Shown: positions 36,137-47,581, numbered from the stretch's first letter. The stretch is DNA of 64,000 nt from Chrysogorgia sp. JL179-B06 (GCA_035772405.1 JAYKKM010000439.1:5956001-6020000); one strand, 5' to 3'. Made by a program: numbers and translations. The notes: a model not told the origin generated them from the sequence alone.

Positions 36137-36311
36137 TAAATAATAATGACTATAATCTAATGATTCTTTCTGGTTTTAATATATTCTTCGAATAACAACA
36201 AGTCAAAGTCAAGACGAACGTACATAAAAAACCGTCCAACAAAGGGGGGCACGCGACTTCCGCAGGGGCCGAGCCCGCTGTCCTTGTGATTATTACATAG
36301 GAGATTATACA
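36137..36311 (-). repeat. 3' LTR of BEL element
   Basis: 175 bp, on the minus strand TGTATAATCTCC...ATTATTTA. It shares long identical blocks with the other LTR (for example the region around CGCGACTTCCGCAGGGGCCG). It is preceded on the minus strand by the purine-rich AAGGGTGGAG. Confidence 0.85.
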
Positions 36312-36441
36312 TACTCCACCCTTAATTGACCTCGTCAATTTAACCGTAAAAAGCTAACATGAAACATCAATAATTACTGTCCGAGAGATATTCTAAAATG
36401 AAGTTCACTGATCGTTTACTACGACTGTAGGAATGTCAATG

Positions 36442-36705
36442 TCAGTAATCATCCGGATGGGGAAGGCTTGATCTTGCGATGCTGTCACCTCGAGAGGAAA
36501 CAATCTTTGAATAGGACGCTTGATCTCTGCTGTTCCTTTTCCCCCTTTTTACTCGAACCACTGCACTCCTTACTCGACCATCCCTACCCTGTAGAATCTT
36601 TTCGATCTTTCCCAAACGCCAAAGCTGACGGGGCATCTTTCTTTCTTCGACAGTTACGATATCGCCCAGCCTCAATTCTCGGGTAGAATTTGTTCGGTTG
36701 CTCAC
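36442..36705 (-). pseudogene. BEL integrase C-terminal domain (DUF5641-like)
   Basis: L-R-L-G-D-I-V-T-V-E-E, then R-Q-L-W-R-L-G-K-I-E-K-I-L-Q-G-R-D-G-R-V-R-S-A-V-V-R: the C-terminal domain of BEL/Pao integrases ('GdiVlv.e...pR..W.lgrV..l..g.DG.vR.a.v'). It is in a separate frame from the integrase core because of a frameshift near 36,720. Confidence 0.8.
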
Positions 36706-36728
36706 GGTATGATGTTCTCGAAGCTCAG

Positions 36729-37462
36729 TCAGGTACTCCTTTCTCCAACGATCCCAAAATGACTCAATTTCTGCTGAAGGTATCTGGATCTGTGGGTGAG
36801 AGACTCTTGTGTATCTGGCTCCTGACTTTCAGACGTTGCGTCAGTCGAACTGATAATTATTCGTCCAATGACCAAATGCGACGGAGATAAGGCTTCACCC
36901 ACTTCATTAGCCACATATCCCAATGGTCTGGAGTTGAGAATTCCTTCTATCTCAATGAGGATTGTAGACAATTCTTCGTAATTGATTCTTGCCGTTCGTA
37001 GGCTTTTCTTCAGACACCGCTTTACTGATCTGACAAGTCTCTCGAAGAAACCTCCCCACCAAGGCGAGGCTGCTACGTTGAACTTCCAGTTAATTCCTTC
37101 GCGAATGCAGTATGCCTTTAGCTTCGAATCCTTGAACGTTTTGCCATTGTCACTGACAATCAACGAAGGAATTTCACGTCTTGCTTTAAAATGGATGAGT
37201 GATTTTATGAAGCTTTCGGCTGACAAATCAGGAACAGTTTCCAGATGTAATCCCCGACTAAAAGCACATGTAAATAACGCGATATACAGTATGCCTTGTG
37301 CATCTCTAACTGTTCCCATATATATTCTTTACGAATACTGGACCGGCAAAATCGACTCCAACTCTTGAGAATGGAAATTCGTCGCTGACACGGAACTCCG
37401 GTAGAGGAGGAGGCGGTGGGATCTTGAAACACCTTCCCTCGACTTTCTTTCAAACAGCGCAT
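36729..37462 (-). pseudogene. BEL integrase core
   Basis: The first catalytic aspartate is in R-V-G-V-D-F-A-G-P-V (about 37,350), which is read in a different frame from the rest. Then come L-I-V-S-D-N-G-K-T-F (second aspartate) and A-S-P-W-W-G-G-F-F-E-R-L-V-R-S-V-K (glutamate). L-N-S-R-P-L and L-S-P-S-H-L-V-I-G-R follow, as in BEL integrases. The frameshift near 37,310 inactivates it. Confidence 0.85.
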
Positions 37463-37577
37463 TTGGATATGATTGACTTAACAGTGTATCTCCCCTTGAC
37501 AACCCAGAAGTTTGATCTCAGCTCCACGAGAGTGTCCCTCGCTCCATTATGCATAACTTTGATGTGACAGTCCATTA

Positions 37578-38627
37578 TCACGAAGGGGTAAATTGGTTTT
37601 CTGGAGGGAGAATACCCTTCTGATCTGTAAAAACGGACAACGAAGCCTTCACTTGCTCGTATTTCTTATCAAGGTTAATCTGCTTCTGAACTTCTTTTAC
37701 CCATAGATCCTTTGCGACATTGTATTCCTCCTGATCAATTTGGCCTCCGACAGCATCTTCACCTCCTTGTCTTTTCTGAAGATTTATTATGAATCTCAAC
37801 ACATAAGCTGTGACTCTGATTAACTTCGCCAGATTGCTGAATGCCTTGCTTGAGATTACTTTCTCAAGATTCAGCTCGTCTTGACCATCGCTGGTAAACA
37901 AGTTTGTAACTAAGATATATCCATACTCGGCCTCTTCACGCAGTTCCAATGGAGGCTGCTCCATGCTGCATCCTTGCATTTTCGGCCAAGATTTTCGTTC
38001 TTGTTTCATAAAGACAGGACCATTCCACCAGAGTGGATTATCCACTAGCTTTGTAGCTAGCGACCCGCGAGAAGCTATGTCTGCAGGGTTGACTTCGGAT
38101 GGACAGTATTCCCATTGTTCAACTTCGACTTCTTTACGAATTCCGACGACTCGATTTTGCACAAACTGCTTGAATTCTTTACCTCTTCCGCGGATCCACC
38201 ATAAAAATGCACGATTTGGGAATCTAGCCAGCAAAACATTTGGTCGATTTTTAAGAACCCATCTAGAGCACTTTTAACGCTTTTCACTAGCCGGGCTAGA
38301 ATTTCAGCTCCCATGAGCTCGAGACGTGGGATGGATTCTCCGGTTATTGGGGCGACACGGGTCTTCGAAGACACTAGTGTTATAATGATCTTCTCTAACA
38401 TTGTTTCTGTTGGAATATATACTACGGCTCCGTAAGCTTTCTCCGAAGCATCTGCAAATCCGTGTAGTTGAACGTTGGCAATCTCGGAGAAAGGAACACC
38501 AGTCAAGTAGCAACGGTTCACAGAGATAGTTCCCACATTCCTTTAAGTTGTCAACAAGCGTCTTCCACTCTTCAAGAAGCGGCGTGTCTACAGGTTCATC
38601 CCAACCAACTTTCGATTTACAGAGCAA
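37578..38627 (-). pseudogene. BEL RNase H and linker region
   Basis: L-H-G-F-A-D-A-S-E-K-A-Y-G-A-V-V-Y, S-I-P-R-L-E-L-M-G-A and C-W-L-D-S-Q-I-V are the RNase H motifs of BEL pol. Q-N-R-V-V-G-I-R, Y-C-P-S-E-V-N-P-A-D-I-A-S-R-G and P-L-W-W-N-G-P follow in another frame. A frameshift lies between about 38,234 and 38,165. Confidence 0.85.
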
Positions 38628-39363
38628 TTGAAATAGGATCTTGAAGCGGATACTTATCGGACTCAGAATTCCAAGCGGGTCATAGAGCTTGGCTGTAGCT
38701 CCAAGAATCGATCTTTTTCACACTGGATCATCGTTGGATAAGAAGTCGAACTAAAAAAACAGGTGATCCTGTTGTTCGTTCCACCCAATACCCAACACCT
38801 TCTGACTTGACAAGACTGGCTTTGTTGTCTCAAACAGCGAACTTGCATAGGTCTGATCCTCTTCTTGAATGCTACTTGGGTTTAGGACTTGAATGGCCGT
38901 TGAAGACGAGTTCTCAGCTTCATCGATCTTCCCTTGCACGGTCGGAGAATTAGATATCCATTTGCGCATGTTCAATCCCTTCAATCCAAAACTTTCGATT
39001 TACAGAACAATTGAAATAGGATCTTGAAGCGGATACTTATCGGACTCAGAATTCCAAGCGGGTCATAGAGCTTGGCTGTAGCTCCAAGAATCGATCTTTT
39101 TCACACTGGATCATCGTTGGATAAGAAGTCGAACTAAAAAACCAGGTGATCCTGTTGTTCGTTCCACCCAATACCCAACACCTTCTGACTTGACAAGACT
39201 GGCTTTGTTGTCTCAAACAGCGAACTTGCATAGGTCTGATCCTCTTCTTGAATGCTACTTGGGTTTAGGACTTGAATGGCCGTTGAAGACGAGTTCTCAG
39301 CTTCATCGATCTTCCCTTGCACGGTCGGAGAATTGGATATCCATTTGCGCATGTTCAATCCCC
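38600..39363 (-). repeat. 383-bp tandem duplication in BEL pol
   Basis: Roughly 38,600-38,980 and 38,981-39,363 are near-identical with a constant offset of 383 bp (for example AGGTGATCCTGTTGTTCGTT occurs at 38,761 and 39,144). Since 383 is not a multiple of three, the duplication also shifts frame. Confidence 0.9.
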
Positions 39364-40407
39364 CATCTCTGAAACACGATTTCAACTGATGATATTTCTT
39401 AATCGCTGCGTTCTCGGTTTCAGCACCGCCAACGTAATCATCAACGTAGAGGCATTTCAATACTTCTTCTGCGAATTCTTTAGCGACATCATGGTTGGTC
39501 AAGTGGTGATGAATCGTTGCATTGAGGAGGAAAGGACTTGAACACACACCGAAGGCGACACGAGCAAATCTGTAAAGGCGGATTTGTGGATTCTCTTGTT
39601 CCAAGTCATTGACCCATAAGAAACGTAAGTAGTCTCTGTCCAAAGGATTAACGGAAATGTTCAAGAAGACCTTTTCAATGTCCCCAATTAGAGCCACTCC
39701 GTGAACACGGAATCGTACAAGAACATCGTAAATGAGAGGTGTTGTAGAAGCGCCAGCATACAAGCAGTTGTTCAAGCTTGGAAGGTTTCTTTCAGGACGT
39801 GAACTGACATCGAAAACCACTCGAAGTTTCGACGTTTTCTTATCTGTGCGCACAACTTCATGATGAGGCAGATAGTGGACTTGGCCAACTTCCACTGGAG
39901 TTGATTCTTCTACCGTTTCAATAATACCTCGACGTAACTGATCTAGAATAACTTCATGATACTGTTTGAGCACTGGAGGATTGGCCTTGAGCCTTCGCAT
40001 AACGGTATTGAGTCTGGACTTAGCAACCAAGTAGTTATCGGGGAGCACTTCGTGGTCTTCTTTGAAAGGTAGACGTACTTCATATTTAAAAAACAAACAA
40101 ACTGAATGTCCTCCACAACTCGATCATAAAGTGATGTTTATTTATCTAGGATTCCACAGGACTCGTAATCCCAAAATCTTCTCAGCTCTGCTGACAATGG
40201 ATCATTCTCCACAAGTGTTGCACCAACCTTGAGGACGTGAGTGGTTGTGAGATTGCATGAATTAGATATATCAGCCTTGTTGTCACCAACACTTGGACCT
40301 GAGAGCACGAATCCAAGTTTCGTGGAGAGCGCCACAGGTTCTGATTGGTTTCCTCTGACCACCTTTCCATCAACTAGTGACCAATAATAGTCGGCTCCAA
40401 TCAGCAT
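39134..40407 (-). pseudogene. BEL reverse transcriptase with preceding aspartic-protease end
   Basis: M-L-I-G-A-D-Y-Y-W-S, then L-S-T-K-L-G-F-V-L-S-G-P is the end of the BEL protease/linker ('iLiGaDyyw....l.Tk.GwvlsG'). After a stop near 40,138 comes the RT: Y-L-P-H-H-E-V-V-R, K-L-R-V-V-F-D-V-S-S-R, L-I-G-D-I-E-K-V-F-L-N-I (motif A), F-G-V-C-S-S-P-F-L-L-N-A-T (motif B) and C-L-Y-V-D-D-Y-V-G-G (motif C). The 320-codon RT frame itself is open. Confidence 0.9.
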
Positions 40408-40431
40408 CTGAATAGGTACTCTCTTAATTTG

Positions 40432-40880
40432 AACGATTGAAATTTCAATCTAATCGATTGAAATTTCAATCTTTTCCGGACTGGTCTTAGGGACCAAACG
40501 TTTACGATTGAAAATCACTCTTATGCTCGATTGAAAGAAAAATCAGTCTAAAAAGATTTACTTTTAATCGATTTTCAATCTTCCTTCCACCGAAATTTCG
40601 ATTAAATCGAAATTCACTCTTTGTTTCGATTGAATTTTTTTCACTCTAATAGAGTGATTATTTTCAATCCGTTAAAATTCTCAATCGTTTTTCAATCTTG
40701 TCTAGACTGGTCTTAGGGACCAAACTACTCCGATTGAAAATCATTCTTTTTTTAGATTGAAAATTCTCAATCCAAACTAAATTGAGATTTTCACTCCATT
40801 TGATTGGAATCCTGCTGAAATAGATTGACTTTCTCAATCATAAATAAGATTGATTCTTTTTCAATCCAGACAGCAAGACT
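40432..40880. repeat. Left subterminal GATTGAAA/TTTCAATC array
   Basis: Some twenty copies of GATTGAAA or its complement, in both orientations and irregularly spaced, lie together with two copies of ACTGGTCTTAGGGACCAAAC about 225 bp apart (about 40,480 and 40,706). The latter show that the array is an internal duplication of one roughly 225-bp module. The motif density resembles transposase-binding subterminal repeats. Confidence 0.8.
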
Positions 40881-41233
40881 GAAAAAAGCAAATCATGTTA
40901 TACAGGAAACACACATGTAAACAATACAAAACAACTTTATTCTACTTGAATTAGGGAAGTCAAACATGATCAAGGATAATATATAACATTGAACAACATA
41001 AACGCATACGATTAAGATGTTGTTTCCAAAGATATAAAATCCAATAATTTAACATTTTGTAATTTATCATATGTATAAACATTTATAATAATCTAACGTG
41101 AGCATGCGTTCATGAAATCATGACATATTTGCGGATATGTGAAAAACCCCGCTCGCCGATGTCGTCTTTTTGAATTTTAAAGCTCACTAAAAAAAACGTA
41201 CGAGAAAACGATAATTTTAATAAATCTTGCTTC

Positions 41234-41737
41234 TTAACTCTCCGGCCCAAATACAAATGTAGTTCATGTGAAAGATCTTACTGACTTTAGATTATTTCCA
41301 AAGTTTCAGCATTCCTATCAATTTTGTTAAGATGTGGCTAGTTGAAGTTGGAGAGTTTGTGCAATTTCGACGCCATTTTGTTTCTCAAATATGACGTCAC
41401 TGAGTGACGTGATCTCGTATTATGCCTAAGAAGCTCCTCTACTTTCCTGCATGATGAACTAAATAGTTTATTTCGACTAATTTTCGTCCAAAGACCATTC
41501 ACAATAACTATCACTATGTGATCGCCATCAAAACAACTCCACTGACGATCAAGAATCACTCAATGACGTCATATTTTCAAAACCAATATGGCGTCAAAAT
41601 CCACAAATTTTCAACTTCAACTAGCAATATCTTCTCAACTAAATTGATAGGAATGCTGAAACTTTGGAAATAAAACTAAAGTCAGTAAGATCTTTCATAT
41701 GAACTGCATTTGTATTTGGGACGGAGTGTCCCTTTAA
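41234..41737. mobile_element. Foldback MITE with TTAA ends
   Basis: The left arm (GGCCCAAATACAAATG, GTGAAAGATCTTACTGAC, TTTCAGCATTCCTATCAA, GTTGAAGTTGG, ATATGACGTCA) recurs inverted in the right arm (TGACGTCATATTTTC, TTGATAGGAATGCTGAAA, GTCAGTAAGATCTTTC, CATTTGTATTTGGGAC). The ends are TTAA at 41,234-41,237 and 41,734-41,737. The right-end sequence GGGAC.GAGTGTCCCTTTAA resembles the end at 51,295-51,316, so the family has another member in this window. Confidence 0.8.
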
Positions 41738-42393
41738 GGTGGCTCCCTACTGTTTCTTGAAAGGTGGCAAAAATGCAAATTTCAATCTCGAAAAGTGCCC
41801 ATGGATATTTCGGAAAAGATTGAAACAAGCTATGCATAGAATAACTTTCAGGGCATCAAATACTATTAATGGCTAAAGTGTTTCATCTGTTGCTATGACA
41901 ACAGTGACGTTTCAAAATGGCCGAAAATGAACATTTAATCTAGTTTATTTCGCAAACGAGTCGGTGATCCCCGATTTTTTTTACATTTAAACATTTCTTT
42001 TAGTTTAATTAATGAATAGGCAAATTAAAAAAAATTCTGTGGATCCAATTATTTTACACAAAAAATCATGTTTTTTTAGATCCACAGAATTTTTTTTAAA
42101 TTTGCCTATTCATTAATTAAACTAAAAGAAATGTTTAAATGCAAAAAAAATCGGGGGTCAACGACTCGTTTGCGAAATAAATTAGATTAAATGTTCATTT
42201 TTGGCCATTTTGAAATGTCACTGTTGTCATAGCAACAGATGAAACACTTTAGCCATTAATAGTATTTGATGCCCTGAAAGTTATTCTATGCATAGCTTTA
42301 GTTTCAATCTCGAAATATCCATGGGCACTTTTCAAGATTGAAATAATTTTGCATTTTTGCCACCTTTCAAGAATCAGTAGGGAGCCACCTTAA
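41734..42393. repeat. 660-bp near-perfect palindrome (foldback element)
   Basis: From TTAAGGTGGCTCCCTACTG to its exact inverse CAGTAGGGAGCCACCTTAA, the arms of about 310 bp match with few differences around a short centre near 42,060, where AATTCTGTGGATCCA faces TAGATCCACAGAATT. Its left TTAA is the same four bases that end the previous MITE, so the two elements abut and share one target sequence. Confidence 0.85.
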
Positions 42394-42815
42394 AGCTGAA
42401 AACACGTTTCAAATATATATAATAGCATGATGTGTTATACTTGACGAATCTCTGCAAGGTTGATGTACTGCCGAAAATAATCAAAGAACAGGTAAATATA
42501 TTGCAGGCTATTATAAACATAATTAACGTATTTCATTTTAGTAACCAGAATGATTTAATAAAAATCAGTTTATAAATTAGTTAAGTTAGGTTTTAAAAAA
42601 TTATAAATAATAATAAAAATAATTTTAAACTAATAATATAAATAATTATTAGTCCATGTGCTTTTCCCTGTTGCTGTCACACGACATATCGAGCCATGTC
42701 AGTTGCCTCTTTTGTTAATGCTTCAACGCCAGTGCCACTATACAAAGAAAACAATGAAAGGATTAAAAAAGTAAAGTGCTGTGTAGGCAGTGTTTGGGAT
42801 ATAGTAAAGCGAAAA
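42394..42815. other. AT-rich spacer, no feature seen
   Basis: AT-rich sequence between the palindrome and the SINE cluster. I see no gene or repeat here. Confidence 0.5.
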
Positions 42816-42817
42816 AG

Positions 42818-44390
42818 CTCAAATCCTCAGAAAATGTTTCCGAGTCCTGGACACGAATTGAACCTGTAAGTTTCTGATTGACGGTGAGCTGCTCTAACCA
42901 TTGAGTTACTGGAACTCAGATTAGGAATTCCTATAGGATTTGAAATTTCCTATTGGAATTCCTGTAGGAAATTTATTCCTATTAGATTTTGGCCCATTTC
43001 CTATAGGAAATGCAATTTTCCTATAGGAATTCCTATAGGATTTTTTCATAAGGGCTGGTTCGATTGACACACATTATGTACATGTACTACCTATATGCGA
43101 CAGTCACTAATATCAGTAATACTAATGCTTGGATGTGTTGTATAATGTATATATACTGCAGTACACTGATGCAGTGAATGCAATAAACAGACATAACCAG
43201 TACAATAGCAACACAATAGCAATACAAGCAAATTTAGTGAACAAATGATTGATATTATCAGGGGAAGATAGATGCTGATCACCCTTGGGCCATAATGGGT
43301 TAAAAAAGGCAAGGGTTATATACTTTTCTTCTGATAACATTTTTGGGATGACAACAAATTGGCATTATAACATTGGTATAAAAATATATTCAAAAATATA
43401 TATTGGTGTAACATAATACACTGATTCCACTATGGATGAACGTCAAGTTGTCAACCTCAAATCTTCAGAAAACGTTTCTGAGTCCTGGACAGGAATCTAA
43501 CCTGTAACCAGCTTCTGACTCTAACCATTAAGTTACCAAGACTGTCTGGAGAGCAAAGGTTACAATGATGTACTGGTTCAATTGACTGCCTATATATACA
43601 TGGCAGTCATATTATATCAGTAATACTTAATTGGATGTTAATTGTACTGATGCAGTATGTGGCAGGACATTATATCAATTGAACCGGTATATTACATGTA
43701 CAGTACAGTATATCATTTGTAACTTTTGCTTTTCATCTGAGTATCTGTACAGTAGCTCAATGGTTAGAGCATGATTGGCAATATCAGAAGGTATTAAACT
43801 TACTGTACAGGTTCAATTCCTATCCAGGACTCAGAAACATTTTCTGAGGATTTGAGCTTACTGTAATGGTCATCCAATATCCATGTATTGTCTGTTCCAA
43901 GCTCCCACATTCACTGCATACTGATGCTGATATACTGCATGTGTACAACACTGATACTGGTAAACACATCCAAGCATTACTGATAATACTGACACTGGTA
44001 TATATACAACACATCCAAGCATTACTGATATAATTATAGTGACTGCCACATAGATATTATATGTATACATGGTTAGAGCATCTCACAAGCAATCAGAGAT
44101 TTATAGGTTTAACTCCTGTCCAGGACTTGATGATCATCCATGTATTGTCTGTTTACTCCAATCAGCTCCCACATTCACTGCATCTGTAGTGTATATAACA
44201 ACATATCGATCAAACATCACTATTTATGATGTTTGATAAGTGACTGCCACCTACATGGATGATCATCAAGCTCAAATCCTCAGAAAATGTTTCTGGGTCC
44301 CAGACAGGAATTGAACCTGTATAACTGTATTGTTTCTGATTGCCAGAGAGATGCTCAGACCATTGAGCTACTGATCGAGGCTCAGATAGA
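42818..44390. repeat. Cluster of five tRNA-derived SINE copies in both orientations
   Basis: Copies lie at about 42,818-42,923 (-), 43,455-43,540 (-), 43,738-43,861 (+), 44,066-44,140 (+, partial) and 44,271-44,390 (-). Each has an A box like TAGCTCAATGGTTAGAGCA, a B box like GGTTCAATTC and a shared tail CAGGACTC..AACATTTTCTGA GGATTTGAGC. The tRNA-like parts are too diverged to be functional. The copies alternate with sequence containing GCAGT..CACTGCATC and TGATCATC repeats. Confidence 0.7.
42925..43045. repeat. CCTATAGGAAAT palindromic motif array
   Basis: About ten overlapping copies of ATTTCCTATAGGAAAT- or AATTCCTATAGGA-like motifs lie head to head. Each core CCTATAGG is itself palindromic. 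No known element has this form that I recognise. Confidence 0.7.
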
Positions 44391-44399
44391 GAGCAAAAG

Positions 44400-45595
44400 G
44401 TTTACATAAATGATGTTCAGCTGGTTCGATTAATTTTTCCATGCTTCGTCAAAATGTTACATGTATGCCATGTCAATCAATTATCACCAAATACATTAAC
44501 TAGTTTACACCACACTAAAATTGTTTCTATAGCAAGTCTGTTACAACCAAGATATTTGGCGTAACATACTGTATACAGGTACATGTATAATAATTGATAT
44601 TTACACTATAATTATGGACGTTCGTCCATGTATCATCTAAATTACTTTTCATACCTCTTAATTTGACACGATTGCCTATTGCCAGGTATTATTGAGCTTG
44701 TTGCCAATTTCTTTAGAACGATTGGAAGTATCTTGAACCATGTTTATAGCACAATACATTCACATTTAATCTCCATAGTTGTCAAAACATTTAAAGGAGA
44801 CGTCATGTAATCTATAACCAAACAGATGGATCTCTTATGTTTCTTGATAACGTACACTACTTGTTAATTCTAACAAATTACTTTAAAATTCGAAAAGGAG
44901 GTCTGTAGGTACGGGTGGTGTAAGAAGCAACCCGAAATGGTGTTGTAAAGTACCTTTGGTGTATGGTAAGGGGAAATGGCGTCGGTAAACTGAGTTTCAA
45001 ATATGTAAATGCTTTATTTTTATCATGTTTTTAATGTAGTTTTTCACCTACAGACACAGACACCAGTTTCAACATAATAAATAACTTACTGCATTTTTTC
45101 AAGTTTTAATTGTCTCTTCAGAGCTAGTACTCGATGTTCGTTCAAAGGAAAACTGAAATGAAAAAAATACTTATGGCACTCACAACTTTCAAATGCAGCA
45201 TTTCGATTAGTGAAAGTGTAAAACGCTTTCAATGCTTTGACGTAATACCTACAATACTTATTAGTCGTAACAAGTTACTTTAAAATCCGAAAAGCATGTA
45301 CGAAAAAGTGCAAGAGGCAACGCGAAGGGGTTTTCACCTCCGAGGCCATGAAGCACAATAATTTTCATGGCACAAAGAAGAAATAATATGAAAGGAATAC
45401 TAACCTTTTAATGTTTAAATAACATCTTCCCGGATGCAATGCTTTTCAAGATAGTCTCACATCGTTTCGGATGTAATGAAAAACCGTATAAACGACAAAA
45501 GAAAGAGCTGGCAGCTGTCCATCTTCTTCTTTCTTTGCCAACCGTACTCGAGAAAGTAGCGCGGGAATTTCCTACGATATGATTGGCCTACTTGA
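44400..45595. other. AT-rich non-coding interior of the TTAA element
   Basis: No genes. About 44,878-44,950 and 45,274-45,335 share TTACTTTAAAATYCGAAAAG followed by a similar region, a diverged direct duplication. Confidence 0.5.
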
Positions 45596-45766
45596 TTCAA
45601 TCTTTCAAACGATTGAATTTTAGTTTCAATCATTCTAATCGATTGACTGTTTCAATCGAACAAAAGATTCGCTTCTAGTTTTTAGTTCTATTTTCAATCT
45701 AAAATCAATCTTTTAGATTGGGAAATATTTCACTCTCTCCAAGGAGTGAAATTTTCAATCTTTTAA
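45596..45766. repeat. Right subterminal GATTGAAA/TTTCAATC array
   Basis: About ten copies of the same octamer as at the left end, in both orientations, with ATCGATTGA and an inverted GAGTGAAA. Confidence 0.8.
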
Positions 45767-45771
45767 ATTAA

Positions 45772-46259
45772 GAGATTAGCTCGTCAACTCCAGTTGCATC
45801 ATCCGCTAACTTAAGCTTTCTTAAGTGGTTGTAGTTGCCTCTTGCTTTCTGGATGGGCTGTTGACTTAAGGGGCCACAAATGACAGGAACTACAAATGCT
45901 GTTATATAGACAATTTCATCACTGAGTGTCTTGATTCCCACTTGCACAACTTCACACTCGCGTAGTTTGGCATTACTCTCACCGAATGTCTTGATTAACA
46001 GAGTTTCTTTAGCGACCACTGCAATATTCATTCTTTCCTTAACAGTGCTTGATATGTATGAACGTTGGCTAAATGAATCAAATACCAATCGAATGGTGGT
46101 AGAGTTCTGTCCATCTTCAGGTCTAAAGATCTCTGCTGTAGCCGTCTGTAGAAGTACAGCATTTTTTGACTCATTCACATGCATGTTTGTCGTATGCTCT
46201 TTTCCATTCTTCTCACCGGGTCCATTGTTTGGTTTGCCATGATCCATACCACTTGACAT
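45772..46259 (-). pseudogene. BEL aspartic protease region, truncated by nested insertion
   Basis: V-L-L-Q-T-A-T-A-E-I, then R-L-V-F-D-S-F-S-Q-R-S-Y-I: the retropepsin motif of BEL elements is normally D-S-G-S-Q-R-S-Y/F. Here the glycine is replaced by phenylalanine, which would damage the active site. It ends at the TTAA of the nested element, with the remainder of the domain at 40,407-40,138. Confidence 0.8.
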
Positions 46260-47425
46260 TGTACCTCCTTCACAAATAGATGTATGGTGAGATCCATGAC
46301 ATTTTGCACATCTTGTACTGGCTGCACAGTTCCTTGCTAAAGTGACCTCCCTTCAGACACAGGAAGCACTTTCCTTTCTTTCTTAAATGTTGCTTTCTCG
46401 CATCCACCTTTTAAATTATGTTGCATTTAACACTTGGGTGTCCTTGGTTACAATAAGAACACCATACAGACTGAGGTTGCTGATTCTGAGAGTAGAGGGT
46501 AGAAGACGAATAGGGTTTCTTGCCCTTGTAGCCATGTTGAGACCTTTCTTCAGGTGACTTTGAATCTTTAGTAAAGGAACACTGCTCTCTTAATTTCAAT
46601 TCCTTGTTAAATGACTCCATAACTTCCTTCAACACCCAGGTGTCGGACGACATTCCACGCGACATATTAATGCGAAATTCCTCAGGAAGTTTTTGCATAA
46701 TTATTGGGGTTAAAAAACAACCATACATTTCGGCAGAAATCTTGAGACTCTCCAAGCCTCTGATATGAGACTCGACAGTATCATATATTTCACGAAGAGA
46801 CTTCACGTCGCTTACAGATATAACTCTCTGCAATTTCGTAAGAGCTTCCATATGACTTGTGATAATAACTTGTCGATTACTAAATATAATCTTCAACAAC
46901 TCTACAGCGTGTTCGTAGTTTGAATTTGACAATGTTAATCCAGATATAGCATTAGCTGCAGTTCCTCCCACAAGCGACTTTAAATAATTCACTTGTCTAC
47001 GCTAGACAAACTTGAATTGTTGTGTACAGCAGACTCGAAGGAGTCCCAAAACGAAGACCATTCAAATGGGTTACCTGAAAACTTCTGTAGATGCAGCTTC
47101 GGTGATTTCGCGTGAAAAGTTCCTTTTTCTGGGCTTGAGCAGTTGAGCTGCTGGGTACTTCTTCACATTTCGTTGACTTAATCTGATCCAAAACTGATTG
47201 GATTTCAATGATCGTTTCTTGAATAGTGCTGCTAAATTCGCAACTTTCTTCCACCTCAGAATCGATGTCCTTTTCATTTTGAATTAATCCTACGATTTCA
47301 TAATCCAACGATTTGAGCTCCTCAGATTTGGTTTTCAACATTGCCAAGAGAGGGTATAACTTCTTGAAGTTCGACTGATCTCCAGCTGTGATAATCTCCA
47401 TCGCATTGCTCTTCGTTTTCTCCAC
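46260..47425 (-). pseudogene. BEL gag with zinc knuckle
   Basis: The N-terminal helical part (47,425-46,997) and the DUF1759-like capsid part (46,992-46,411; L-V-G-G-T-A-A-N-A-I-S-G-L, Y-E-H-A-V-E-L-L-K, F-G-N-R-Q-like S-N-R-Q) lie in different frames, with a stop between. W-C-S-Y-C-N-Q-G-H-P-S-V-K-C is the CCHC knuckle. A second cysteine/histidine region follows at about 46,300. Typical BEL/Pao gag order. Confidence 0.8.
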
Positions 47426-47581
47426 ATACTTCCGATGAGCCTACCGTACATTGACTTTCTTCTTCAATCCCGACATGATGAGCTATCTTCTGACTTTAAC
47501 ATATACAACGCGATCGTGAAGGCAAATTCCTTGATTTTCGCTTGTATAACTTGAATACGTGATCACACGTTCCCGGGAGTC

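Larger units (their letters stand above)
40424..45771. mobile_element. 5.3-kb non-coding TTAA-flanked element nested in BEL
   Basis: The BEL reading sequence stops at ...GAGCTAATC and resumes with AGAGTACCTATTCAG. The inserted DNA begins CTCTTAATTTGAACGATTGA and ends with the inverse of CTCTTAATTTAAAAGATTGA. TTAA occurs at both junctions (40,424-40,427 and 45,768-45,771). Both subterminal regions are crowded with GATTGAAA / TTTCAATC motifs. The interior codes for nothing recognisable and consists of two foldback MITEs, a SINE cluster and AT-rich sequence. It is either a large non-autonomous piggyBac/Kolobok-like element or a small one enlarged by later insertions. Confidence 0.7.
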
